Source of the DNA: Roseburia hominis A2-183
GTDB lineage: Bacteria > Bacillota > Clostridia > Lachnospirales > Lachnospiraceae
Assembly: GCF_000225345.1 (NCBI RefSeq)
Contig: NC_015977.1
Span: 3,224,001-3,288,000 of the forward strand
DNA: 64,000 nucleotides
Direction of reading: 5' to 3'
Shown here: positions 16,247-24,956 of the stretch, piece by piece
How the letters are laid out: every line of letters starts with the position of its first letter
Numbering within the stretch: position 1 is the stretch's first letter
Made by a program: the position numbers and the translations under genes
Notes under the pieces: generated by a model
The model's database searches: none
Seen by the model: the letters and a program-made list of their open reading frames with translations, nothing else
Told to the model about the DNA's origin: nothing

Positions 16247-17743
16247 TTATGAGATTTCATCAACATCATAATACTTAAAATCCCGGAAGCAGGCACTTCC
16301 TCCTGTTTCCTCTGCCGCATAACAGAACAGACCAAACCGGCAACCAGTAAAATGATCCAGTTTGAAGTACAGCTTATGCACGGTTCCGATGGGTAGCCAG
16401 TCTCCCTTATTTACCCGGTAATAGCAGCGTGCTTCATCCTTCATGTTACAGAAATCTGCTTCAAGACGAAAATCCATCTGGTGTGATTCAACAATAGTTC
16501 CTTCCGTCATATCCAATATACCATCTTCTTTTTTATCCAGCATAAGGACTTCATATTTTCCATGATGTTTTGTAATGCCAACTGCAGCATAACAGCTCTG
16601 CAACGCACACAAACCTGCGACATCGCCCTCTTTCAATGCAGAAGCATCAACAGTAACCTCAGCTGCGCAGGACGGATAACTCATCCTTTGCGTAAGCGTA
16701 TTTACTGCCTGTGTAAGCTCTGTACAAACTTCCCGTGTTGTAATTGTATAGGTTCCCTGCAATGCATCCAGATGATAGTACCGTGGATCTGGATCATGAT
16801 TAAACTGCCAGCGCGGAAGCAGCCCATTACAGAAATCATCACTTCCCACTAATGGCTGATAAATATATCCTGGTCTGGTACTGTGAACCTCTATTTCTTC
16901 CGGCACATGTCCGTTCTGTCCAAAAAACGGAAAATGATCCTTCCAGGTAACCGGAAGCAGAATAGGAATCCGTCCAACTGCTCCGAAATCCTGAAACAGC
17001 ATTGCATACCACTTTCCATCCGGCGTATCCACTATTCCTCCCTGTGCCACGCCCTGTCCACAATATCCACGATCATCACAAAGTACATCTCCACCCGTGA
17101 ATTCTCCTTCCAGAGAATCACTGTAAAAGCATGCTTCCGTCCGCATCCAGCGGTCTCTCCGGGAATGAATCAGAAAAATATAATAATAGCCGTTTATTTT
17201 TTGAATATGAGAACCCTCATAGCCTAGCTCCGGGTTCTTATGATCACTGACTAAAAGACGATGTAATCCGTCCTTCTTTGGTGCAGTCAAATCTTCATTC
17301 AATTCTGTAATCCAGATTTCATCATTTCCATATACAATATAGTTTCTGCCATCCTCATCAAATAATAAAGAGCCGTCATGATAAAAGCCTTCTATCAGCT
17401 GCTTTTTCCATGGACCATCTATTTTTTCCGAAGTATACAAATAAGTCTTACGGGTATCATTTGCCACAAAGCAGATACAAAATCGGCCTTCATGATAGCG
17501 CAGGGAAGCTGCCCACATGCCCTGTCCGTAAATATTCTGACCGTTTTTCAGTTGCTGCGCATCCGTATGATCCAACGTCTCATAGACATAAGTCACATGC
17601 TCCCAGTGCACCAGATCAAAAGACTGCAGAATCTCACAGCCCGGCATAAAATGCATGGTTGTGGATACCATATAATAGGTGTCTTCTACGCGGATCACGT
17701 CCAGATCTGGATAATCCAATCTTGTTATAGGATTTACATTCAT
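16247..17743 (-). CDS. Glycoside hydrolase family 43 (beta-xylosidase/alpha-L-arabinofuranosidase type)
   Basis: A 498-aa cytoplasmic enzyme without a signal peptide. Residues 1-300 form the five-bladed GH43 propeller: YPDLDVIRVEDTYYMVST holds the catalytic base Asp, YHDGSLLFDEDGR the pKa-modulating Asp, and GYEGSHIQKING the acid Glu. Residues about 320-498 form the C-terminal beta-sandwich (ending FGLFCYAAEETGGSACFRDF) seen in beta-xylosidases of this family. It would cleave short xylo- or arabino-oligosaccharides taken up from plant fibre. It stands alone here, with no transporter next to it. Confidence 0.9.
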   Translation of the reverse strand: MNVNPITRLDYPDLDVIRVEDTYYMVSTTMHFMPGCEILQSFDLVHWEHVTYVYETLDHTDAQQLKNGQNIYGQGMWAASLRYHEGRFCICFVANDTRKTYLYTSEKIDGPWKKQLIEGFYHDGSLLFDEDGRNYIVYGNDEIWITELNEDLTAPKKDGLHRLLVSDHKNPELGYEGSHIQKINGYYYIFLIHSRRDRWMRTEACFYSDSLEGEFTGGDVLCDDRGYCGQGVAQGGIVDTPDGKWYAMLFQDFGAVGRIPILLPVTWKDHFPFFGQNGHVPEEIEVHSTRPGYIYQPLVGSDDFCNGLLPRWQFNHDPDPRYYHLDALQGTYTITTREVCTELTQAVNTLTQRMSYPSCAAEVTVDASALKEGDVAGLCALQSCYAAVGITKHHGKYEVLMLDKKEDGILDMTEGTIVESHQMDFRLEADFCNMKDEARCYYRVNKGDWLPIGTVHKLYFKLDHFTGCRFGLFCYAAEETGGSACFRDFKYYDVDEIS

Positions 17744-17895
17744 TGTCTATTCCTTTCTGTTTTATCTCCATATTCTTTCTTTGTTCTATTCTATTTTTAC
17801 TATTTTATCTTTGTTTCTTATCCGTCTGCCTTTTCAACTCTTCTCTGCCCCATTTCACTATTGCTAATATCACAATCTCACAGTAAAATATAATA

Positions 17896-17907
17896 ATCGA
17901 AAACGAT
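17896..17907. promoter_or_regulatory. Possible operator upstream of the GH43 gene
   Basis: The inverted repeat ATCG-AAAA-CGAT lies about 150 bases before the GH43 start, in an otherwise gene-free AT-rich stretch (17744-17979). It resembles LacI-family or catabolite-response half-sites but is not a full consensus match. Confidence 0.3.
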
Positions 17908-17979
17908 CCTGCACCATGTTATTCATCAGAAATTTCCGGTTTGCACAGATTTACCGGGAATAAACAGAAGGAGACCAGC

Positions 17980-18024
17980 ATGAAGGAAAACCGTTTTGTC
18001 ACTTTCATTATACAAGCTTTATAA
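17980..18024 (+). pseudogene. Truncated gene start (14 codons)
   Basis: An AAGGAG site 6 bases before an ATG opens MKENRFVTFIIQAL, then a stop that overlaps the end of the convergent flavodoxin gene. A real ribosome site with so short a product suggests the 5' stump of a lost gene; a leader peptide is less likely as nothing follows on this strand. Confidence 0.3.
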
Positions 18025-18543
18025 ATCTTTTCCAATATCCTCAAGCTCTTTCATAGCATCCTGATTTTTAGAAAGCTCATCCTTTGCTGTTGCATAATAT
18101 GACTTCTGGAAAAGCAAATCCCATGAAAGATATTTTGCCATACAGTCAAACTGCTTATCAATCAACTCATACTGGATACTGTCAACTGGAGAACCGCCTA
18201 CAACAATCGTGCCAACTTTTTTATTTTTTAACTGCATTCCACGGCAATAACACTTATCAATGATAAGTTTCAATTGTGCTGACATTCCCCACCAATAAAC
18301 CGGTGTTGCAAAAAGGATCATATCTGCGGCAGCAATTTTATCAATTGTAGGATTTGTATCATCCTTATCTACACATCCCTTAGAACATTGACAGGCACCA
18401 CAGCCCTTGCATGGTGCAATATTAAGTTTGTCAGGTTCAATGATTTCAATTTCGTTTTTTTCAGATGCTCCTTTTACAAAAGCCTCAATCGCTGTAAGAG
18501 TGTTTCCTTTTCTTGCACTTCCATTTATAATGATTACTTTCAT
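18019..18543 (-). CDS. Flavodoxin-family FMN-dependent reductase (iron-sulfur flavoprotein-like)
   Basis: A 174-aa flavodoxin-fold protein. The FMN phosphate loop is IINGSARKGNT (residues 5-15), and the second flavin loop is FATPVYWWGMSAQLK. A Cys cluster PCKGCGACQCSKGC (about 44-57) fits the iron-sulfur flavoprotein/NADPH-dependent FMN reductase group. Probable role is electron transfer or quinone/nitro compound reduction in the cytoplasm. GGAGG precedes the ATG by 9 bases. It is a single-gene unit. Confidence 0.85.
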   Translation of the reverse strand: MKVIIINGSARKGNTLTAIEAFVKGASEKNEIEIIEPDKLNIAPCKGCGACQCSKGCVDKDDTNPTIDKIAAADMILFATPVYWWGMSAQLKLIIDKCYCRGMQLKNKKVGTIVVGGSPVDSIQYELIDKQFDCMAKYLSWDLLFQKSYYATAKDELSKNQDAMKELEDIGKDL

Positions 18544-18650
18544 CTCGCAAAGCCTCCATTCTGCTTATCATATAAGCAAATAAGTTCTAAATAATAATTT
18601 TTCTCACATAGGCACATTATACCATAGTAAACATGCCTATGCGATAACAT

Positions 18651-18794
18651 TTACTGCTTCTTCCGATATGAACTCATCTTCTCCACAGTTACCTCTGGAT
18701 AGAAGTAAGTAAGAATCGTTGCTTTGGGAACGCCTGCAGCAAGAGCTTTCTTCACTTCCTCTTTCTGCTCCGGCGTATATGACCAATGCAACAT
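18651..18794 (-). CDS. 47-aa conserved mobile-element protein downstream of traG
   Basis: The ATG directly follows the stop of the TraG remnant (TGA then ATG). The product MLHWSYTPEQKEEVKKALAA..GVPKATILTYFYPEVTVEKM ends in SSYRKKQ. Such short PEQxxEVxxAL..YFxPxxxxxKM proteins sit after the coupling-protein gene in Clostridial integrative elements. Function unknown. It survives only as part of an element remnant. Confidence 0.55.
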   Translation of the reverse strand: MLHWSYTPEQKEEVKKALAAGVPKATILTYFYPEVTVEKMSSYRKKQ

Positions 18795-19368
18795 TCAGTT
18801 TGTGATAGTATCCTCCCACTTAGGCTTTTCCCTCTCAGGATTCCTTACAGGCTTAGCACCAGCACTTCCATTAGAAGCGTTGGCACTTTCTGCAGCATCA
18901 GACTTCTGCGATTCATCGACATACTCAAGCTCATTCGACTGCTCCCTGTCAATCTTTGCTTTCTGTTCTGTTTCATCCTGCATGGAGAATCTTCTGCTTA
19001 ATTCCGCATCACCAAGCATCATAAACTGCTCATAGGTAAGAGAGTCTATATATACATTCTCTCCCTTATCCCTTAATTTTTCATAATACTTAACTGCCTT
19101 GTCTGAAAGAATCTCAAATGGTGGACCGATGAGATTCTCTGCTCCCCTTATCTGATGAACATAAGGCTCTCCCTTGCCATCTGCTGTCTGATTAAACATC
19201 GGATGATTGAATGGTATGAACTTATATTATCCATGATAGGATCAAAACCACGGATAAAGATAATACACTTTTTGTTATCCAGCTTTCTGACTTCATCCGG
19301 TGTAAACAGTTCTCTTCCTAATACATCATAGTTTCTTGAAGAGCTTCCCTGTCTGCCCTTTGCAAACT
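18795..19368 (-). pseudogene. 3' remnant of a VirD4/TraG-type coupling protein gene
   Basis: One frame gives GRELFTPDEVRKLDNKKC, then IIFIRGFDPIMDN, typical of the C-terminal region of T4SS coupling ATPases. A two-base insertion (AATATAAG for AATAAG, about 19230) shifts to the frame that continues PMFNQTADGKGEPYVHQ..LTYEQFMMLGDAELSRRF and a charged tail to 18795. The ATPase domain is missing: the gene is cut at 19368, exactly where the 38-bp palindrome starts. Confidence 0.75.
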
Positions 19369-19405
19369 AGTTTTGGTCCCGACATTAATGTCGGGACCAA
19401 AACTA
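19368..19405. repeat. Perfect 38-bp palindrome at a gene-fragment junction
   Basis: The left half reads TAGTTTTGGTCCCGACATT and is followed at once by its exact complement in reverse. The GC-rich core with flanking T/A runs would work as a bidirectional terminator. It lies exactly between the broken traG and the broken fic genes. Confidence 0.85.
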
Positions 19406-19720
19406 TTCGTAAAACTGCTCTTCAACAGAAATGGCATTAAATAATTTTAACTTTAATGCTTCATCATTATCATAAGTATTATCTAATATAGCAGTCATCA
19501 GCTCGGTTAAAAGCTCCTCATCTATGTGCCCGGCTGCCACATGATAACTTATATTTTCCATTTCTCTGAAATACACATTTGCAATTCCCATGTATCCATT
19601 TCTCAGTAAGAAATCTGCAGTCAACGTGATCGCAATTCTCTTGTTTCCGTCTGTAAAACAATGAAATTTGCAGGAGCAAAAGAATAAATGTACATCAATA
19701 CTAAATAATTGGTCAGTCAA
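19403..19720 (-). pseudogene. N-terminally truncated Fic/Doc-family protein
   Basis: The Fic signature HCFTDGNKR (the family consensus is HxFx(D/E)GNxR) is intact at residue 23 of the readable frame, followed by the usual helices (IAITLTADFLLRNGY, then VAAGHIDEELLTELMTAIL). The helices that normally precede the motif are missing and replaced by AbiEi-derived DNA, so it is a fragment. Intact relatives are AMP- or phosphotransferase toxins. Confidence 0.65.
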
Positions 19721-19880
19721 TCTGTGCATCTATTTTTGTGTAATACAAGCTTTTGGGTACAATCAACTTCCATTCATCTGAATAACACATATCTGATCTA
19801 TCTTTTGTTAAATAGCGCTTACTCCTTCCAATTTGACTCTTAGTCCAAGTATATGAGTAATGTTTCTTACAGGGCATAGT
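19713..19880 (-). pseudogene. 3' remnant of a second abiEi antitoxin gene
   Basis: KSQIGRSKRYLTKDRSDMCY followed by SDEWKLIVPKSLYYTKIDAQ matches the C-terminus of the intact AbiEi at 10.5-11.2 kb (KSQIGKSKRYLTKDMSSGRY, DEWKLVIPENIYNMK). Nothing upstream of this segment matches; the toxin gene is absent and the fic fragment follows. Confidence 0.7.
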
Positions 19881-19949
19881 ATAACCCCAAGAATAATCGA
19901 CTGTCAACGGACACATGTGTCATTTTTCTCATTATATTGGATTTTTAAC

Positions 19950-19978
19950 TTGAATAATTGGCACTATTGCTATATACT
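19950..19978 (+). promoter_or_regulatory. Promoter of the LexA-like regulator gene
   Basis: TTGAAT (19950-19955), a 17-base spacer and TATACT (19973-19978), about 55 bases before the ATG at 20034. Confidence 0.65.
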
Positions 19979-20033
19979 ATGGAGTGAAAAGAGACATTTG
20001 AAATCAACAAAATGAAAGAAAAGAGGCGTATGT

Positions 20034-20765
20034 ATGTACTCAATCGGAGAAATCATTTCATCATATAGAAAAAAGAAAGGCTTGCTCCAACAGGATCTCG
20101 CTGATGAACTGGCAAAGGAAGGCATTACCATTTCCTATAAAGCCATATCCAACTGGGAGAGAAATCTTGCTGAACCAAGCGTTACCATATTTTACAAAGT
20201 GTGTAGAATCCTTGGTATTACTAACATGTATGAGGCATATTTTGGAGTAAATCCTACTGATCCTTTCTCCTCACTTACTGATGAAGGCAGGGAAAAGGCT
20301 ATGGATTATATCAATCTGCTCCACGCATCCGGAATGTATGAAAAGCAGACTGCTAAGATAATTCCATTCCGTAGCATTGATATTTTTGAAAATGCCGTAT
20401 CAGCCGGAACCGGTAACTTCCTTGTAGACGGACCGAAAGAGACTGTACGCATAGATGAATCTATCCTGCCGGAAGATACTACTTTCGGTGTCCGCATTAG
20501 TGGTGACAGTATGGAACCTGAATTCCACGATGGTCAGATTGCATGGGTATTACAACTGGAATCTGTTGCTAATGGAGAAATCGGCATCTTCGCTCTAAAC
20601 GGAGAAGCCTACATCAAGAAATTACAAAACGATAAAGACGGAATTTTCCTTATCTCGCTTAATGAAAAGTATGCACCTATCAAGGTTGGAGAAAACGACC
20701 GCTTAGACATATTTGGAAAAGTTCTTGGAAAATCTGATGCTTCTGCTATCACAGGACATTGCTGA
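20034..20765 (+). CDS. LexA/CI-like repressor (XRE HTH + S24 peptidase)
   Basis: A 243-aa regulator. Residues 1-70 are an XRE helix-turn-helix (IISSYRKKKGLLQQDLADEL..YKAISNWERNLAEPS). After a linker comes a cleavage-type AG site (AVSAGTGNF), then an S24 domain with the nucleophile Ser in ISGDSMEPEF and the catalytic Lys in GEAYIKKL. It should repress target genes and self-cleave on RecA activation, as phage or element repressors do. It may be the repressor of an element whose fragments lie just upstream. Confidence 0.88.
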   Translation: MYSIGEIISSYRKKKGLLQQDLADELAKEGITISYKAISNWERNLAEPSVTIFYKVCRILGITNMYEAYFGVNPTDPFSSLTDEGREKAMDYINLLHASGMYEKQTAKIIPFRSIDIFENAVSAGTGNFLVDGPKETVRIDESILPEDTTFGVRISGDSMEPEFHDGQIAWVLQLESVANGEIGIFALNGEAYIKKLQNDKDGIFLISLNEKYAPIKVGENDRLDIFGKVLGKSDASAITGHC

Positions 20766-20852
20766 TAAAATTGCAAGTCCTTTTTATTGGACACATTATT
20801 TTGCATAATTGAAAATAAGAAAATATCTATAGAACTGAAAGAAGGGATTTTT

Positions 20853-21053
20853 ATGGCGGTTACTAATAATATCAGAGAAATCCGGGAACAGCGTGGCATT
20901 TACCAGGATGACCTTGCCGCTGCTATCGGATACAGCACCAAAACGGTCGGCAGGATAGAACGTGGGGACAGCACCCCATCTGCCGAATTTATGCTGCGGA
21001 TATCAAAGTACTTTAATATGCTGGTCGAAGATGTATTCCATGTGGAAGATTGA
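20853..21053 (+). CDS. Small XRE-family (Cro-like) regulator
   Basis: A 66-aa HTH protein (NIREIREQRGIYQDDLAAAI..YSTKTVGRIERGDSTPSAEF), starting at 20853 where AAGGGA is close upstream; the frame is also open from 20787. It follows the S24 repressor by 87 bases on the same strand, which resembles a CI/Cro-like pair. The C-terminal MLVEDVFHVED is typical of these short regulators. Confidence 0.8.
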   Translation: MAVTNNIREIREQRGIYQDDLAAAIGYSTKTVGRIERGDSTPSAEFMLRISKYFNMLVEDVFHVED

Positions 21054-21156
21054 GCCGAGTATTTTATCCAGCTCAATCTTCCGCTCCCTGTAAATGAGAA
21101 TTTGTCCGCTCCTTTATATAAAATAATTCCATTTTTCAGAACTACTAACTATTTTT

Positions 21157-21175
21157 CTTATCTAAATGACATTGA
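21157..21175. repeat. Solo end of the IS4-like element next to ftsH
   Basis: CTTATCTAAATGACATTGA is identical to the right end of the small element at 24257-24835. A short ftsH-tail match also lies outside both copies, so this may be a leftover terminus from an earlier insertion or recombination. Confidence 0.55.
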
Positions 21176-21192
21176 TTATCTAATTAACTACA

Positions 21193-23007
21193 TTATTTTC
21201 TGTCTAAAATATCCATAAATTCGTCACCTGTAATTGTTTCCTTCTCATACAGGTACATAGCCAGTTCGTCCAGTTTTTCCCTGTTTTCAGCAAGGATTTT
21301 TCTTGCTTTTTCATGCTCTGCTTTTACGAGCTGCACGACTTTTTCATCAATTTCCTTCTGTGTATCTGCAGAACAGGAAAGAGACGTATCGCCGCCAAGA
21401 TACTGGTTGGTCACGTTTTCCATTGCCACCATGTCGAATTCATCTGTCATGCCGTAGCGGGTGATCATCGCTCTTGCAATTTTTGTTGCCTGTTCGATAT
21501 CATTGGAGGCTCCGGTCGTGATCTCACCAAATACGATCTCCTCTGCCGCACGTCCGCCTGTAAATGTAGCAATCTTATTCTCAAGTTCTTTTTTCGTCAT
21601 CAGATATTTATCACCCTGCTCAACCTGCATAGTGTAGCCGAGTGCACCTGAGGTACGCGGGATGATCGTAATCTTCTGGACCGGAGCTGAATGACTCTGT
21701 AATGCAGCTACCAGAGCGTGTCCTATCTCATGATATGCAACAACCTTCTTCTCTTGATCTGAAAGAACCGCATTCTTCTTCTGATATCCTGCAATAACCA
21801 CTTCTATACTTTCTTCGAGATCAGATTCATTTACAACGGTCCTTCCACTACGGACAGCACGTAATGCTGCTTCATTTATAATATTGGCAAGCTCCGCACC
21901 GGATGCCCCCGATGCCATACGCGCAATCGTATGCAGGTCAACATCATCAGATGCTTTTATCTTCTTTGCATGAACCTTTAAAATTGCTTCACGGCCTGCA
22001 AGATCCGGCAGTTCAACCGGCACACGTCTGTCAAAACGTCCCGGACGTGTAAGTGCCGGATCTAACGACTCCGGACGGTTCGTTGCAGCAAGAATGATGA
22101 CACCATTATTTCCTTCAAATCCGTCCATCTCTGTAAGAAGCTGGTTTAAGGTCTGCTCCCTCTCATCATTTCCGCCCATTTGTCCGTCACGCTTTTTACC
22201 AATGGCATCAATTTCATCAATAAACACGATACATGGTGCCTTTTCCTTTGCCTGTCCGAAAAGATCTCGAACTTTGGAAGCTCCCATACCGACAAACATC
22301 TCAACAAATTCTGATCCGGACATTGAGAAAAATGGTACATTTGATTCACCCGCCACTGCTTTTGCAAGCATTGTTTTGCCGGTTCCCGGAGGTCCTACAA
22401 GAAGGACACCTTTTGGCATAGACGCACCTACATCGGTATACTTCTTCGGATTGTGAAGATAATCAACGATCTCTGAAAGGTTTTCTTTCGCCTCATCTTC
22501 TCCTGCAACGTCTGAAAAACGGATTCCCTCACTGGATTGCACATAAATCTTCGCATTGCTTTTTCCCATTCCAAAAGCCATCGAATTTTTTCCTCCGGCA
22601 TGCTCCATCAGTTTCTTCGCCATATAATTTCCCAGTGCGATAAAAAGGATCAATGGCAAAACCCCGGTCAGCAAGAAGCTGATGATCGGTGACATCTGCT
22701 TATCGATATCTTTTGCGAATACTGCTCCACATTCATATAGCCTGTCCGTCAGGTTCGGATCGTTCATCAGACCTGTTTTATAAATATTTTTTTGATCTTT
22801 ATCTGTAAAGATGATCTGATTGTCATTAACTTCTACTTCACCAATATTCTTCTTCTCGATCATGCTCAAAAAAGTTCCATAATCCGTTTCCTTTACCTGA
22901 TGCTCCATAAGGATTGGTGTGACAACCAGATTAAATACGATCAGCACTATTAACACAATCCCATAATAATATGCCAGTGGTTTTTTCGGTGTTTTAACTT
23001 CTTTCAT
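21193..23007 (-). CDS. ftsH: ATP-dependent zinc metalloprotease FtsH
   Basis: About 604 aa. It has two N-terminal membrane helices (about 15-35 and 108-128) with an extracytoplasmic domain between. The AAA+ module has Walker A GPPGTGKT (205-212), Walker [12 protein letters not shown] and an intact second region of homology. The zinc site HEIGH is at 426-430. It degrades misfolded membrane and short-lived regulatory proteins. The start at 23007 has AGGAGG 6 bases upstream. It follows the bile salt hydrolase gene by 49 bases, so they are probably co-transcribed, an unusual pairing. Confidence 0.95.
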   Translation of the reverse strand: MKEVKTPKKPLAYYYGIVLIVLIVFNLVVTPILMEHQVKETDYGTFLSMIEKKNIGEVEVNDNQIIFTDKDQKNIYKTGLMNDPNLTDRLYECGAVFAKDIDKQMSPIISFLLTGVLPLILFIALGNYMAKKLMEHAGGKNSMAFGMGKSNAKIYVQSSEGIRFSDVAGEDEAKENLSEIVDYLHNPKKYTDVGASMPKGVLLVGPPGTGKTMLAKAVAGESNVPFFSMSGSEFVEMFVGMGASKVRDLFGQAKEKAPCIVFIDEIDAIGKKRDGQMGGNDEREQTLNQLLTEMDGFEGNNGVIILAATNRPESLDPALTRPGRFDRRVPVELPDLAGREAILKVHAKKIKASDDVDLHTIARMASGASGAELANIINEAALRAVRSGRTVVNESDLEESIEVVIAGYQKKNAVLSDQEKKVVAYHEIGHALVAALQSHSAPVQKITIIPRTSGALGYTMQVEQGDKYLMTKKELENKIATFTGGRAAEEIVFGEITTGASNDIEQATKIARAMITRYGMTDEFDMVAMENVTNQYLGGDTSLSCSADTQKEIDEKVVQLVKAEHEKARKILAENREKLDELAMYLYEKETITGDEFMDILDRK

Positions 23008-23056
23008 GGTCTTCCTCCTGTTGTTCTGCGATATGCTTTCTCCGTGCATTTTCGTA

Positions 23057-24046
23057 TTATTTATTCTGCCATCTGACTTCGCCCTTGGACAGAAGCGGAT
23101 AACAGATCAGCTGATCTGAATCCAGATTTTCCGCATGCATGTCAACCGCTGTGATCTGATGATTATCATAAGTCGTATAATAATAAATACCTTTTGCTGT
23201 ATTACAACAGGACGTGTATATCGTGATCTCATATTTGCCTTCTGTCACCTCACAACATCCACGCTGCTGATCTACGGATCCTAAGATATGGAAGAACTGG
23301 CTTACACTCTCATCCTCTTCTTCACCGGAGATCGAATTTAATTTTGTAAAGGCAACTTTCACAAATCTTGACTGGCTGGAAAGATCTCCAGGTATTCCCA
23401 TTCCCCCCATTCCTCTGCTATATGCATCAAGCTGTAATACTCCTGCAAAAGTACTCTCCGGCTGTTTTCTGGATACTCCGGCATAATTATTCAGTGCAAA
23501 CATCTGACTCGGGAATGGTGGATTATTGGTAAGCACTCCTACCGGATTATCATATACATGCAGCCCATCCTTCATAGACTCAACAACGATACAGGAGTCT
23601 TTGTCTGCAATGATCCAGTGAAGCTGTGCTGTCGGCAGCTGTTCACTGAATGCTGTGCCTGTCAGTCTCATTGCTGCCAGCTTCTCTCTCACCTCTGCTA
23701 CAGTAGCACACTGTGTAAGGATCCATGGGATGAACTCGAACTGTGCCACTTGGCTGACTTCTGTTTCATCTTCCGGCAAAGCCTCTTCATATGCCGCATT
23801 GCCGACAAAATTAAGACCTGCCATTCCAAGGCCTTTTTCATTAACAGCATCATAATAAAGCGGATAACCTCCTGCAACAAATGCCATTCCGATCAAAGCA
23901 TAATGGCTTTTTATCTTCCCGGCAAACCGGAAATCAAATTCGTAATTTCTTGGCGTTATCGTGATCTGTTCCCCATAGGAAAATTCATAATCAAGCGTTC
24001 TGCCCATATAAAAATCTTTTGTTTTGTAAGTTGCTGCTGTACACAT
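23057..24046 (-). CDS. bsh: Choloylglycine hydrolase (bile salt hydrolase/penicillin V acylase family)
   Basis: About 329 aa, Ntn-hydrolase fold. The start at 24046 (GAGGTG 6 bases upstream) puts Cys at position 2, the nucleophile exposed after Met removal. Other conserved residues are visible: Arg16 and Asp19 in GRTLDYE, Asn79 in AGLNF, Asn174/175 in LTNNPPF, and Arg227 in SQSRFVKV. It would cleave taurine or glycine from conjugated bile acids; some relatives prefer penicillin V. It marks a gut lifestyle. It sits 22 bases after a cardiolipin synthase fragment, so its original promoter may have been lost. Confidence 0.92.
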   Translation of the reverse strand: MCTAATYKTKDFYMGRTLDYEFSYGEQITITPRNYEFDFRFAGKIKSHYALIGMAFVAGGYPLYYDAVNEKGLGMAGLNFVGNAAYEEALPEDETEVSQVAQFEFIPWILTQCATVAEVREKLAAMRLTGTAFSEQLPTAQLHWIIADKDSCIVVESMKDGLHVYDNPVGVLTNNPPFPSQMFALNNYAGVSRKQPESTFAGVLQLDAYSRGMGGMGIPGDLSSQSRFVKVAFTKLNSISGEEEDESVSQFFHILGSVDQQRGCCEVTEGKYEITIYTSCCNTAKGIYYYTTYDNHQITAVDMHAENLDSDQLICYPLLSKGEVRWQNK

Positions 24047-24067
24047 ATCGAACACCTCTTCTTTCTG

Positions 24068-24256
24068 CTATAATAGTCCTGCAAACAATCTCATAAACAA
24101 CTGTCCGAGCCGTAAATATGCACTCCGTCCTGTGCGGTACTTTTCGGTCACTTCCCTGCATTCATTCATGATTGCTCCCAGATCATCTCTTATATCCAAA
24201 ACTGTCTGACTATCCGTCATAAAACAACCATTTTCAAAGTGGTGATAAAGCAATGC
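24068..24256 (-). pseudogene. cls: C-terminal fragment of a cardiolipin synthase
   Basis: About 60 residues (LYHHFENGCFMTDSQTVLDI to GQLFMRLFAGLL) aligned with the last residues of the intact cls at 32.0-33.6 kb, with many differences, so it is a paralogue and not a recent copy. It is cut at the border of the IS4-like element. Both HKD motifs are missing. Confidence 0.85.
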
Positions 24257-24835
24257 CATTCAGTTAAGCATCATTTTAGTGGTTTTCTGTCATAGAAAGC
24301 CACTGTTTTTATGCCTAAAAACTTTAAAAATATTACAAAAAACAGTTGACAAGTAAGCCAATATATGTTGCGCAAGCCTTGATTATAAACATATTTCAAG
24401 GAGGCTCATTATGGCTGATTTTTTCTTATCTAATTTAAAATCCACACTCGACAACTGCATCACAGAACTCGATGAAATTCACTCCATGTTCTGCCGTAAT
24501 CCGGAAAGTGATTTTACCAGGAACCGCAAACTTTCTTTCCGCGAGTATATTCAGTTTATGCTCCAGATGCAGAGTAAATCCGTTTCAAATGCAGTAAACA
24601 TATGCAGGGCATATCTCAAACACGATGGTAACGAAACAGAGTCCATGCTTCTCATACAAAAGTATCTGACACCTGTCAAGTACAATCGAAAATATCCTAT
24701 CCACCTCCGTCCAAAGAGAAATAGGGATTTCATGTATCGGGTTGCATAAATCTCGTTACCATCATACTGCATTATAAGGCAGATAAGCAATCTGTCTTTT
24801 TGTCATAAAAAACCTTATCTAAATGACATTGAATG
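24257..24835 (+). mobile_element. Internally deleted IS4-like element (non-autonomous)
   Basis: About 579 bp bounded by imperfect inverted repeats that both begin CATTCA and continue with TCATTTTAG..GGTTTT (left) and TCATTTAGATAAGGTTTT (right, reversed). The only gene is a shortened transposase. It sits between the cls fragment and the pgsA gene. Confidence 0.6.
24411..24749 (+). pseudogene. IS4-type transposase with internal deletion
   Basis: A 112-aa frame with AAGGAGG before the ATG. The N-terminal part (NPESDFTRNRKLSFREYIQF..LQMQSKSVSNAVN) matches the start of IS4-like transposases. The C-terminal part (YLTPVKYNRKYPIHLRPKRN to FMYRVA) matches their extreme end. The whole DDE catalytic core is missing between them, yet the frame is preserved, giving a MITE-like derivative. 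Confidence 0.6.
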
Positions 24836-24956
24836 ATTTATTTTCTATCTAAAATTTTATTAAACCGACTAAAGACTCCATAGTTTGTGTGTTTGACTTA
24901 CTGTTTATATCTATCTTCTCCTAAATATTTTTCTAGTCATTGCAATATAAAATTGC

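Noticed and set aside
19403..19720. Functional small Fic/Doc toxin
   Set aside because: Doc-like toxins need several helices before the HxFx(D/E)GNxR motif; here only about 20 residues precede it and they come from abiEi-derived DNA.
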